Source: Bacteroidota bacterium (GTDB lineage: Bacteria > Bacteroidota > Bacteroidia > Bacteroidales > WCHB1-69). From it: DNA of 52,630 nucleotides. The stretch spans positions 1 through 52,630 of the forward strand of contig JAGVVH010000461.1 in the NCBI GenBank assembly GCA_019135895.1. The letters are read 5' to 3'. Below are positions 7,974 through 16,106 of this stretch, in pieces; within the stretch, counting starts at the first letter, position 1, and each line of letters opens with the position of its first letter. Below the pieces are notes generated by a model. It was not told where the DNA came from. It did not search any database and saw nothing but the letters and a program-made list of their open reading frames with translations. The position numbers were made by a program, and so were the translations under genes.

Positions 7974-9545
7974 ATGTTTAAAAAAAAGATGAAACAGATT
8001 AAGTTTTTAGCAACCCTTTTCTTTCTGGTGGCTGTATTGCAAAACACTTGCTTTTCGCAATATCAGGTGGGTGATACCTTATCATTTTGGTCGGTAACAT
8101 ATATTGACTGGCCTCCGTTGCAGAATGCACCCCAACGACAGTTGGACGCTGTCTGTAAAAAAGCAGGAAATCATTGCTATATCTTTGTTGAAGAGAATGC
8201 CCAAGTACCACCCCAAGCCTATATGGATTCCTTGATAAACAAATTTGATCATCATTTTTACGATTCCCTCACTTTTCGTTACGGTCCAGTACCTGACGTG
8301 TTCGACCATGATTCAAACATATTCATCCTTGTCCTGAATGAATACGATTGGTCAGGATATTTTGATCCCGGGCAACAGATGTCTGATTCGATAGTATATG
8401 CCCGATGGAATAGACACAGTAGTGAACGGGAGATAATATATCTTGCGGCAAATGCTTTTTCATATGCCGAAGAGATTGTTTCACATGAGTTTGGACATTT
8501 GCTGCATTGGCAACAAGATCACTCTCCCGAGCCCCTTGACAATCCCGTTCAATTCTGGGAAGATACCTGGGTTGATGAGGGCTTTTCCACTTTCGCTGCA
8601 GAATACCTGACAGTAAATCTTTACCAGCAAAATGTTCCTGATTATGAGGCTTTTTTTACTTATGATCCGGATATACCGCTTATATATTTCTCCGACTATA
8701 ATCAGGTAAAACTATTTATGACGTTTATGTTCGAGCACTTTGGAAAATGGAATTATATTACAGAACTGATAAGCAACCAACTTAACGGGATCAAAGGAAT
8801 CGACAACACTTTAGATTCTTTGGGGTTCCGAGAATCTTTTGATGACGCCTTTGAACAATGGGTTATTGCTAATTTTATTGATGATCCTGACTATGCCGGA
8901 GGAAAATACTCCTATTTGCATTTCAATTTTATTAACCCCTGTTTTATTAATGCATCATACCATTCTTTTCCAACGGATTTAGTGAGCACTACAATACATT
9001 CTTATGGAGCGGATTATATCTCATTCTCACCCTCTGAATCAGAATCTGTTACCATTGATTTTAACGGACTGACAAATAATAAATTCAGAGTAGATTTTAT
9101 CATTATCAATTCTGCAACGGATAAAGTAGATACTATCATTGGCATGGTGCCCGACTGTTGCAATCATATATCATTCACCACTGACGGCTTTGGAATCCCA
9201 AACTATGAAGTAGTAATGGCGGTGATGTGTGTTGACTCTACAATTGCAGAAGGGAATAGGGCTTCCTATAATTATCAGGCAAATTGTTTCACGGAAATTG
9301 AAGAAAACAATGCTCAACATAATATTTCCGTTTTCCCAAATCCGGCAAAAGAAGCCTTCTCAATTTTTACTTTTTCTGATGATAATACTTTTATTCAGCT
9401 ACTTGATATCAAGGGTAATGTAATATTAAGCGACAATTTTGTAAGAAACACTTCCGTTAATATCAGCAACCTGGCAAAGGGGTTATACCTATTGAAACTA
9501 AGAAATTGCAAAAAAAGTTACATAAAGAAAATAATCAAGGAATGA
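7974..9545 (+). CDS. T9SS-secreted gluzincin-type zinc metallopeptidase
   Basis: The 523-residue protein begins with a signal peptide (hydrophobic stretch 11-27, cleavage near CFSQ). An in-frame ATG at 7989 is an alternative start that also keeps the signal peptide. The zinc motif HEFGH is at residues 171-175, and WVDEGFSTFAAE at 199-210 resembles the WxxEGFA segment of M1 and M30-like enzymes, making Glu202 the likely third ligand and Glu172 the catalytic base. A beta-rich region follows. The last 75 residues (VFPNPAKEAF...LLDIKGN...GLYLLKL) are a type A sorting domain for type IX secretion. It is probably an extracellular protease feeding on proteins; the substrate is unknown. I cannot assign a MEROPS family with certainty. 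Confidence 0.9.
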   Translation: MFKKKMKQIKFLATLFFLVAVLQNTCFSQYQVGDTLSFWSVTYIDWPPLQNAPQRQLDAVCKKAGNHCYIFVEENAQVPPQAYMDSLINKFDHHFYDSLTFRYGPVPDVFDHDSNIFILVLNEYDWSGYFDPGQQMSDSIVYARWNRHSSEREIIYLAANAFSYAEEIVSHEFGHLLHWQQDHSPEPLDNPVQFWEDTWVDEGFSTFAAEYLTVNLYQQNVPDYEAFFTYDPDIPLIYFSDYNQVKLFMTFMFEHFGKWNYITELISNQLNGIKGIDNTLDSLGFRESFDDAFEQWVIANFIDDPDYAGGKYSYLHFNFINPCFINASYHSFPTDLVSTTIHSYGADYISFSPSESESVTIDFNGLTNNKFRVDFIIINSATDKVDTIIGMVPDCCNHISFTTDGFGIPNYEVVMAVMCVDSTIAEGNRASYNYQANCFTEIEENNAQHNISVFPNPAKEAFSIFTFSDDNTFIQLLDIKGNVILSDNFVRNTSVNISNLAKGLYLLKLRNCKKSYIKKIIKE

Positions 9546-9646
9546 TTATCAGCTATTAAACGTAAAAATTTTCTTCCCTAATTTATTAATTCAATTTCAT
9601 CGATAAAGAAACTATTAAAGAACAAGAAAAAATAGAATAAATCATC

Positions 9647-10288
9647 ATGCACTTTACTTCTCAAACCGACTACTGGAATAGTGTTGCTAAAAGCAAAGAG
9701 TTTACTACCAACCTCAACTACGGTCTGATTTCCCCTTTCATCAAACAGGAGTCTAATATTGTGGATTATGGTTGTGGATACGGAAGAACACTGAATGAAT
9801 TTCATGAAAAAGGATTCAATAATTTGACAGGCTTTGATTATGCTGCCGAAATGATAAGTTCAGGAAAAAAACGCTTTCCTTTCCTGAATCTTAAAGTTTG
9901 TCAAGATAACAAGATGGGTATTCTCTCCGATTCTACTGATCTGGTCCTTCTTTTTGCAGTGCTTACCTGCATTATTGATGACGAAAAACAACAAGAGCTA
10001 ATGGATGAAATCCAAAGAGTGCTGAAACCGGGTGGATTGATTTATCTGAATGATTTTCTTCTGAATGATGATGAGCGCAATCTTAACCGCTACGAAATTG
10101 GATTCGAAAAACACGGGACATATGGAGTTTTTGAACTGACTGAAGGAGCTATCCTAAGACACCATGACCCACTCAGAATGAAAGAACTGACAAAAAATTT
10201 CATACCCGTAGTTGACGAAAAAACAATCTTCAAAACCATGAACGGACACACTTCAAAAGGCATTATTTTTATCGGAAGAAAAAGATAA
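9647..10288 (+). CDS. Class I SAM-dependent methyltransferase
   Basis: This 213-residue protein shows the Rossmann-type SAM site: motif I as VDYGCGYGRTL (about residues 39-49), an acidic residue ending strand 2 (TGFDYAAEMI), motif IV region LVLLFAVLTCI and the post-motif VLKPGGLIYLNDF typical of the Methyltransf_11/UbiE-like group. The protein is cytoplasmic and full length for the fold. The substrate cannot be told from sequence. It lies 46 bases before the nucleotidyltransferase-fold gene on the same strand, so the two may share a transcript, but no functional link is evident. Confidence 0.88.
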   Translation: MHFTSQTDYWNSVAKSKEFTTNLNYGLISPFIKQESNIVDYGCGYGRTLNEFHEKGFNNLTGFDYAAEMISSGKKRFPFLNLKVCQDNKMGILSDSTDLVLLFAVLTCIIDDEKQQELMDEIQRVLKPGGLIYLNDFLLNDDERNLNRYEIGFEKHGTYGVFELTEGAILRHHDPLRMKELTKNFIPVVDEKTIFKTMNGHTSKGIIFIGRKR

Positions 10289-10334
10289 TCAATAATTTGG
10301 CATCTTCATTTTTTAAATTAATTATTTCATTAAA

Positions 10335-10940
10335 ATGCAAACTGAGCTTAACAAAAAAAATATTTTAGAAATCTCCGAAAAAAATCAAAAAAAAGCATTT
10401 GCCATTATTGATGAACTAAAAATTATAGACTGTTGGCAAATTTTCGGAGCTGTTGCAAATCAGGTGGGATCGCTTAGAACAGGACTGTTAATGAAAAACC
10501 TGGATATTGATTTTCATATCTACTCCAACTCTTTTTCTATAACTGACAGCTTCGGAGCTGTCGCCCTGATTGCCCAAAATCATAAAATTAGAAATATCTC
10601 CTATACGAATCTTCTTGATACAGAAGAACAGTGCCTTGAATGGCATCTTCTCTATCTTGATGATGAAAATTATGAATGGAAAATAGACTTTATACACATA
10701 TTGAAAGGCTCCCGTTATGAGGGCTATTTTGAAAATGTAGCCGACAGAATTAAAACTGTTATGACCCCTGAACAGAAATTGACCATCCTCTCCATAAAAA
10801 ATGATACTCCTGCTGACCTAAAAATTAAAGGCATAGAAATCTACCAAGCCGTTATCCGAGATAATGTGAAAAATTTTGCTGATTTCTTACAATGGCGAAA
10901 TATTAATTATACAGACGAAATTATTGAATGGATGCCATAA
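10335..10940 (+). CDS. Nucleotidyltransferase-fold protein of unknown function
   Basis: This 201-residue protein has the nucleotidyltransferase superfamily signature: GS at residues 45-46, a ten-residue helix start, then DID at 57-59, and a third acidic residue Asp118 in YEWKIDFI. All three metal-binding Asp are present, so it may be catalytically active. The N-terminal lysine-rich helix and the C-terminal region (DLKIKGIEIYQAVIRDNVK to EWMP) are not familiar. It does not look like a MNT/HEPN antitoxin, because no HEPN partner is adjacent; its upstream neighbour is a methyltransferase. Possible roles include aminoglycoside-adenylyltransferase-like or metabolic nucleotidyl transfer. The fold call is fairly sure; the function is open. 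Confidence 0.78.
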   Translation: MQTELNKKNILEISEKNQKKAFAIIDELKIIDCWQIFGAVANQVGSLRTGLLMKNLDIDFHIYSNSFSITDSFGAVALIAQNHKIRNISYTNLLDTEEQCLEWHLLYLDDENYEWKIDFIHILKGSRYEGYFENVADRIKTVMTPEQKLTILSIKNDTPADLKIKGIEIYQAVIRDNVKNFADFLQWRNINYTDEIIEWMP

Positions 10941-11029
10941 CGGAACTTATTCACGCCAGGTTTTTTATTCCCCATTTTATTAATTGAAGTCTTATTTTGC
11001 TACAAAATTACTTATTACAAAAAAATATA

Positions 11030-11037
11030 TACATTTG
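11030..11037 (+). promoter_or_regulatory. Bacteroidota -7 box for the membrane protein gene at 11088
   Basis: TACATTTG fits TAnnTTTG and lies 50 bases before the ATG. Confidence 0.55.
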
Positions 11038-11087
11038 CATCCTATTTTATTTCTTATAATTATGTATTTTAATTATTTTGAATCAAT

Positions 11088-11531
11088 ATGAAAATAAAAA
11101 AATCGGTTTTTAATAGACGTTTTATTCTCATTTCTACCTTTTTTCTCTCTCTTATTACTATTGGTTGGAATCTGATGCTCCATTTTGTAATTTTAGAAAA
11201 TTCCACAAAATCTATATTGGGAATTCTAAGAAAAGATTTGACTGATACGATCTGGATTTCCATTCTGCTGCTTATCGTTATTGTATTATGTTTTACTCTT
11301 AGTTTTCTAAAATGGAGAAAAAAGGGGACTTTAACAGAATCTCTTAAACACAGCCTTTTCTTTTCTGTATTAATCATCTTTGCAGTTTATGTCAATGAGT
11401 ACATACTTTATGATATTCCCTTTATAATGATTCTTAAATGGTCCCTTTCTTCTCTTATTGAATATACTTTATATGGCTTTTTATTAAAATTCTTCTATAA
11501 TACATTGTCTAAGATTGAAAATCTGAAGTAA
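11088..11531 (+). CDS. Small four-span membrane protein, hypothetical
   Basis: A 147-residue protein with a basic N-terminus (MKIKKSVFNRR) and four hydrophobic stretches at about 11-32, 53-73, 88-107 and 113-135. Short positively charged connectors (KWRKKGTLTESLKH) lie between them. I do not recognise the family. It has its own promoter motif and no close partner: the NTase-fold gene ends 147 bases upstream and the glycosyltransferase starts 333 bases downstream. Codon composition matches the neighbours, so there is no sign of recent import. Confidence 0.7.
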   Translation: MKIKKSVFNRRFILISTFFLSLITIGWNLMLHFVILENSTKSILGILRKDLTDTIWISILLLIVIVLCFTLSFLKWRKKGTLTESLKHSLFFSVLIIFAVYVNEYILYDIPFIMILKWSLSSLIEYTLYGFLLKFFYNTLSKIENLK

Positions 11532-11684
11532 TCTTACCACTTTTTTTCAACTGGAATCTGCCGAAGAATATATGATTTTCTTATTTTTCAAAAGGGTTCT
11601 TGAAATAAGAGTTACTTTACTGTTTTATTATTGAGTTATTAAAATATATAAGTTCTAATTTCGTTTTTTTTATTTCTTATATAA

Positions 11685-11855
11685 ATGACAATAATTATTC
11701 TCCGGTATCTAATTACCTATTTTATTATAGGGGACTTTCCGGCTTATTACACTTCTTTGGCTGCTTTTTACAATAGAAAACCAGGATTGACAACGCTATA
11801 TTTTTGTTATTGGGTATTTATACCATCAATTATTATTAATCAACACTATTTTTAA
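11685..11855 (+). CDS. Possible 56-residue hydrophobic small protein
   Basis: In the 333-base gap between the membrane protein and the glycosyltransferase, ATG at 11685 opens a 56-codon frame ending in TAA at 11853-11855. The product is aromatic-rich and hydrophobic (ITYFIIGDFPAYYTSL near the start, LYFCYWVFIPSIII near the end), which would suit a small membrane peptide. It stops 9 bases before the glycosyltransferase ATG. Against it, a canonical -7 box lies inside the frame at 11799-11806, so the stretch may simply be promoter DNA that happens to be open. The rest of the gap, 11532-11684, shows nothing else. Confidence 0.22.
   Translation: MTIIILRYLITYFIIGDFPAYYTSLAAFYNRKPGLTTLYFCYWVFIPSIIINQHYF
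11799..11806 (+). promoter_or_regulatory. Bacteroidota -7 box for the glycosyltransferase
   Basis: TATTTTTG lies 58 bases before the ATG at 11865. Confidence 0.45.
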
Positions 11856-11864
11856 TATTATAAA

Positions 11865-12632
11865 ATGAAAACAACTATAGTAATATGCTCTTTTAATGAG
11901 GAAAAAACAATTGCTGAAGTAGTTTCTTTATGCTGCAAGTTTAACCCGGATTCCGAAATTATTGTCGTTGATGACGGATCAACGGACAATACTGAAGAAG
12001 TATTGATCGAATTAGCAAAATCATACTCATTTCGTTATGAGAAATTAAAACAAAACAAGGGAAAAAGTTGGGCGATGGTTCATGGGGTAGAAAAAGCCAC
12101 AAACGAAATTATACTATTCTTTGATGCTGATATTTCCAATATTAAAAAAGAACATTTTGACAACTTGCTTAATCCTATTCTTGGTGAAAAAGCTGATATG
12201 GTGCTCGGAACTCCTTCGGAAACACTGATTGATTTTCGAGTTAACCCCTTCAAGGCACTGACAGGAGAAAGAGCCCTCCTAAAAAAAGATATTATTCCTA
12301 TTTTAGAAGATATAAGAGATATTCGATTTGGTGTAGAAACTTTTATAAATCTTTATTTTCAAGCTAATGGAAAACGTATTAAATATGTTCTTTTAAATGG
12401 ATTAAAGCACCCAACCAAATACGAAAAAACATCTTCTCTTAATGCTACTAAGGAATTTATTAAAGAAGGAAAGGAAATAACCCTCACTTTGATGAAAAAT
12501 TATGATTTAATTATGCAGCGGGTTGAATATCTAATGAAAAGTGCAAATAAAAAAACACTAATGAAAATCAATGAAATGCAAAAAGAAATAAATAATCAAT
12601 TGCAAGAATTGAAAAATAAACTTAACCTTTAA
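11865..12632 (+). CDS. Family 2 glycosyltransferase
   Basis: This 255-residue protein has a GT-A fold typical of GT2. It opens with TTIVICSFNEEKTIAEVV, followed by EIIVVDDGSTDNTEEV (nucleotide-sugar binding), NKGKSWAMVHG and the metal-binding DxD as FFDADIS near residues 86-90. The region is similar to dolichol-phosphate-mannose synthase-type enzymes that transfer a sugar to a lipid carrier. The C-terminal 60 residues are lysine-rich and predicted helical (NKKTLMKINEMQKEINNQ), with no transmembrane segments, so it would sit at the inner face of the membrane. Sugar and acceptor are unknown. No other glycan gene is adjacent; the nearest are rfbC at 16.1 kb and the Wzz/Wzy-like pair at 34.5 kb. 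Confidence 0.88.
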   Translation: MKTTIVICSFNEEKTIAEVVSLCCKFNPDSEIIVVDDGSTDNTEEVLIELAKSYSFRYEKLKQNKGKSWAMVHGVEKATNEIILFFDADISNIKKEHFDNLLNPILGEKADMVLGTPSETLIDFRVNPFKALTGERALLKKDIIPILEDIRDIRFGVETFINLYFQANGKRIKYVLLNGLKHPTKYEKTSSLNATKEFIKEGKEITLTLMKNYDLIMQRVEYLMKSANKKTLMKINEMQKEINNQLQELKNKLNL

Positions 12633-12705
12633 AAAATAATTATTATAGTAAATAATTCATATTACTAATACATCATACTATTAGTCGCAAAATTGTTATT
12701 TTTCT

Positions 12706-12713
12706 TATTTTTG
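12706..12713 (+). promoter_or_regulatory. Bacteroidota -7 box for mutS2
   Basis: TATTTTTG, 21 bases before the ATG at 12735. Confidence 0.65.
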
Positions 12714-12734
12714 CTGCTTGATTGATAATAAAGA

Positions 12735-15185
12735 ATGGTCTATCCACGAACTTTTGAGGAAAAAATTGGGTTTGATCAGGTAAGACTCCTGCTTAAGCAT
12801 GAATGTGTAAGCACAATGGGAATAACCCTTGTTGATAAAATTGCATGTTCCGACAATTTTGATGATATTAATACTAAACTCAAACAGACCGATGAATTTA
12901 GAAATGTTGTATTGCTGGAAGATACTTTTCAGGCACAGGACTTTTATGACCTTACAGATGTCTTGTCAAAAATTCGAATTGAAGGATCTTATATAGAGCT
13001 GGAAGAACTCAATTTTCTGAGAGGATTTATCAATGCCGTTATCCAAACAGTGGTATATTTCCGCATTCTTCATGAAGAAAATAAATATCCTGAACTTTGG
13101 AACCTTTGCTGCGATATTATTCTGGAAAAATCTCTCCTTGAATCTATTAACAAAATTTTAGACCCAAAGGGCAATTTGCGTGATAATGCTTCCCCAGAAT
13201 TAAGACACATCAAAAGGGAAATTGTCAGAATATCAGCTGAAGCAGACCGTAAGATAAAAAAGCTTCTCAACAATGCAAAAATGGAAGGTTTAGTAAAGGA
13301 AGATGCTGAGATGACCATTCGAAACGGACGCCTCTGTATCCCTGTACCCGCCCCTTTTAAAAGAAAACTTAAAGGATTTATTCATGACGAATCTGCTACC
13401 GGTCAAACAGTTTTTATTGAACCTGCCGAAGTATTCGATGCTAATAATGAACTTAAAGATTTGGTCAATGCCGAACATAAAGAAATTATAAAAATCCTAA
13501 CGGAAATCAGCAACCAAATAAGACCTTCCATCCCGAATCTGATGGCACATCATGATTTTATCGGCCAGATTGATCTCATTCGTGCAAAGGCTAAGTTTGC
13601 GATTCGTATAAACGCCCTTAAGCCGTTAATACTTAACCAGCAGATTATTAACTGGCGACAAGCGGTACATCCTTTACTCTATCTCAATTTTCAGGAAGCA
13701 AAAAAAATAGTTCAACCTTTGGACATAAAATTAGAGCCTACTGAAAGAATTTTAATTATCTCCGGTCCTAATGCAGGAGGAAAATCCGTCTGCCTTAAAA
13801 CAGTAGGATTATTACAATATATGATGCAGTGTGGTCTGTTGACACCTGTGAAAGAAGATTCAGAAATGGGCATTTTTAGTGATTTCTTTATTAACATTGG
13901 AGATGAACAGTCAATTGAAAACGATCTAAGCACATACAGCTCCCATCTCAACAACCTCAACGTAATGGTTAAGAATCTAAATGAGAAATCTCTTTTTCTA
14001 ATTGACGAATTCGGCTCCGGCACTGAACCCACTCTCGGAGGTGCAATGGCTGAAGCAATTCTAGAAAGCATCTATTTTACTAAAGCTTTTGGAATTATCA
14101 CAACTCATTACGGCAATCTAAAGATGTTCTCCGATTTTCACAAAGAAGCTGTCAATGGAGCTATGGTGTTCGATACCAATGCCATGAGACCTCTCTTTAT
14201 ACTCAAAATAGGAAAGCCCGGCAGTTCTTTTACTTATGAAATTGCTAAAAAAATAGGGCTCCCTGATGAAATTATTGAGAGTGCCATTCAAAAATCAGGC
14301 ACGGCTCAGATTGATTATGAAAGAAAACTGGAAGAAATTGAAATCGAAAAAATTGAAATTGATAAGATGCTCAAAATGGTTCATGCTGCAGATGATCAAC
14401 TGGCCCTGATGATAAAAGAATATTCCGATAAATTTAACCAACTAGACAAACAACGTAAGGAAATTCTGCAAAATGCCAAAAATCAGGCATCAATTATCAT
14501 TGACAGTGCTAATAAAATGATTGAAAAGACTATCCGAGATATTAAAGAGGCTAAAGCAGAGACCAACCGCACCAAAGAAATACGGGAGAATGTTAAAAAC
14601 CTAAAAACAGAACTTTCTCAAGAGATTGAATCCATTGAAAAAGTTGATATAATAAAGCCCTTCCTACCCACAAAAGTTCCGACACAAAAAACAACTCCAA
14701 AGCCAATCCCCGAAGCTAAAATTAAAGTGGGAGACTTTGTTCTGATGACAGATACGCAGACAACCGGAGAAGTAACTAAACTGAAGGGAGAAGATATTAC
14801 CATTACTTTTAACTCAATCTCATTAAGAACTACTATTGACAAAGTAGTCAAAGTGAGTAAAAAGGAAGTGAGAACCGCAAAACGTGGCGGTACTAGATTT
14901 GAAGGAGGAACTCTTTCAGATGCAATGAATCGCAAAGTGTCTCAATTTTCTCATACGCTTGACCTGAGGGGAAAACGAGCCGATGAAGCAGTAAAAGAAT
15001 TGGAGTTTTATCTTGATGAAGCTTCTCTACTTAGCATTCATCAGGTTAAAATTCTGCACGGTAAAGGAGATGGGATTCTACGTCATGTTGTCCGACAATT
15101 CTTATCAAAACGGAAAGACATTAAATCTTTCCGTGATGAAGTTCTTGAACTTGGCGGCTATGGAATCACAGTAGTCGATATGTAA
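12735..15185 (+). CDS. mutS2: MutS2 family ATPase with Smr domain
   Basis: This 816-residue protein is full length for MutS2. The N-terminal core and lever region (1-300) is followed by the MutS-type ATPase: Walker A GPNAGGKS near residues 344-351, Walker B and signature as LIDEFGSGTEP near 422, and the TTHYG switch. A long charged coiled coil covers about 515-650, a KOW-like segment (VGDFVLMTDTQTTGEV) about 670-700, and the C-terminal Smr domain carries LDLRGKRADEA and HGKGDGILR near 775. As in the family it lacks the MutS mismatch-recognition domain. MutS2 proteins suppress recombination in some bacteria and act on collided ribosomes in Bacillus (where it is also called RqcU); which applies here is not visible. 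It converges on the lipocalin gene with 10 bases between. Confidence 0.97.
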   Translation: MVYPRTFEEKIGFDQVRLLLKHECVSTMGITLVDKIACSDNFDDINTKLKQTDEFRNVVLLEDTFQAQDFYDLTDVLSKIRIEGSYIELEELNFLRGFINAVIQTVVYFRILHEENKYPELWNLCCDIILEKSLLESINKILDPKGNLRDNASPELRHIKREIVRISAEADRKIKKLLNNAKMEGLVKEDAEMTIRNGRLCIPVPAPFKRKLKGFIHDESATGQTVFIEPAEVFDANNELKDLVNAEHKEIIKILTEISNQIRPSIPNLMAHHDFIGQIDLIRAKAKFAIRINALKPLILNQQIINWRQAVHPLLYLNFQEAKKIVQPLDIKLEPTERILIISGPNAGGKSVCLKTVGLLQYMMQCGLLTPVKEDSEMGIFSDFFINIGDEQSIENDLSTYSSHLNNLNVMVKNLNEKSLFLIDEFGSGTEPTLGGAMAEAILESIYFTKAFGIITTHYGNLKMFSDFHKEAVNGAMVFDTNAMRPLFILKIGKPGSSFTYEIAKKIGLPDEIIESAIQKSGTAQIDYERKLEEIEIEKIEIDKMLKMVHAADDQLALMIKEYSDKFNQLDKQRKEILQNAKNQASIIIDSANKMIEKTIRDIKEAKAETNRTKEIRENVKNLKTELSQEIESIEKVDIIKPFLPTKVPTQKTTPKPIPEAKIKVGDFVLMTDTQTTGEVTKLKGEDITITFNSISLRTTIDKVVKVSKKEVRTAKRGGTRFEGGTLSDAMNRKVSQFSHTLDLRGKRADEAVKELEFYLDEASLLSIHQVKILHGKGDGILRHVVRQFLSKRKDIKSFRDEVLELGGYGITVVDM

Positions 15186-15195
15186 AATCTAGTTC

Positions 15196-15732
15196 TTAAT
15201 TGTGATTTACCCAAATAAGATTGTCGGTGTTGAAATTAAGATCTTTTGCAATTTGGAGATATTGTTGTTTAACATCTTCAGGTATTGTTTTTTCACGGGA
15301 TAAAATCCACATATATTTAAGATTATTACCCACAATAAGTGCATACTTATAATCGGCATCCAAAGCAATAATATTGTACCCGGAATAAAATGGACCGAAG
15401 AAAGAGACTTTCAACCTACCTTCTTTCGGGTCACTTAACAATTTCGCTTTGCCAATACTTTGTTTCCATTCCTTGTTAGTATAGTCATATCCCTTATTGT
15501 CAACCTTTATACTTCCATCATCATTCAATGAATACTGAGCAGTGGTATTGTCTAAACCTTCTTCCCATTTGAAATCCAACCTCGCAATTTCATACCATTT
15601 ACCTAGGTATTTCTGACTGTCAAAATTTTTAACTGCCACAGCACCCTTGGGAATATTGACGCAGGATATGAAAAAAAGGACCATTACAGAAGCAGCCGTT
15701 GCATTTACAATTAATCTTTTTGTTTTCATCAT
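15196..15732 (-). CDS. blc: Bacterial lipocalin lipoprotein (Blc-like)
   Basis: This 178-residue protein has a lipoprotein signal peptide with lipobox FISC, making Cys24 the lipidated residue. The lipocalin GxW motif appears as YLGKWYEIARLDFKWEEG, followed by the strand pattern of an eight-stranded barrel (DGSIKVDNKGYD, KVSFFGPFYSGYNIIALD, YALIVGNNLKYMWILSR). It matches the Blc/apolipoprotein D-like group in length and order. Blc proteins bind lysophospholipids or fatty acids at the outer membrane, so a role in envelope lipid maintenance is likely. Two Met codons start the frame (15732 and 15729); either is acceptable. It is transcribed alone from a promoter at 15778-15785. Confidence 0.94.
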   Translation of the reverse strand: MMKTKRLIVNATAASVMVLFFISCVNIPKGAVAVKNFDSQKYLGKWYEIARLDFKWEEGLDNTTAQYSLNDDGSIKVDNKGYDYTNKEWKQSIGKAKLLSDPKEGRLKVSFFGPFYSGYNIIALDADYKYALIVGNNLKYMWILSREKTIPEDVKQQYLQIAKDLNFNTDNLIWVNHN

Positions 15733-15777
15733 TTTTCAATTTATAATTAATAATAATAGTCATAATTAAAAGTATAA

Positions 15778-15785
15778 CAAAAATA
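15778..15785 (-). promoter_or_regulatory. Bacteroidota -7 box for the lipocalin gene
   Basis: TATTTTTG on the minus strand, 45 bases before the start codon at 15732. Confidence 0.55.
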
Positions 15786-15959
15786 AAGAATGATTGTTTA
15801 ATGAAAAATATGGAGTGGAGAGTCGTCAAAAATGACTTACGGATTTTTTATAATCAGTGCTTTACTAAATTTAATTAGTAGCCGAAATCAAGAGTCCCAC
15901 AACCCAAAATTAATCCCAATAAATTGATGATGCTTGTTATAATTTTTAATTTGATTTTC

Positions 15960-15967
15960 TACTTTTG
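15960..15967 (+). promoter_or_regulatory. Distal -7 box upstream of rfbC
   Basis: TACTTTTG fits TAnnTTTG but lies 139 bases before the rfbC start, with a short repeat-like element between. The 374-base gap 15733-16106 holds this box, the proximal one, the lipocalin promoter and the repeat-like element; I see no gene in it. Confidence 0.4.
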
Positions 15968-15996
15968 CAAGTAATATTAATTGAACGAGGATGGAA

Positions 15997-16028
15997 GCGG
16001 ATTAAGCGGATATACACAGATGAATGAT
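15997..16028. repeat. Possible dispersed-repeat remnant
   Basis: The stretch contains gcggattaagcgg followed by atatacacagatgaatgat. It resembles the short dispersed non-coding elements with gcggatta/cagatt words that I recall from several environmental bacterial genomes. Its base composition differs from the very AT-rich flanks. One copy in this window means repeat status cannot be confirmed here. Confidence 0.35.
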
Positions 16029-16065
16029 CTTAAAATAAAATTCCTCGATATTATGCCAAATTATG

Positions 16066-16073
16066 TATTTTTG
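16066..16073 (+). promoter_or_regulatory. Proximal -7 box for rfbC
   Basis: TATTTTTG, 33 bases before the ATG at 16107. Confidence 0.6.
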
Positions 16074-16106
16074 CGAATCATTATGCAATAAAACACAACA
16101 TCATAT

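Noticed and set aside
10335..10940. MNT/HEPN-type toxin-antitoxin interpretation
   Set aside because: The fold matches a nucleotidyltransferase, but no HEPN-like partner with an RxxxxH motif is adjacent.
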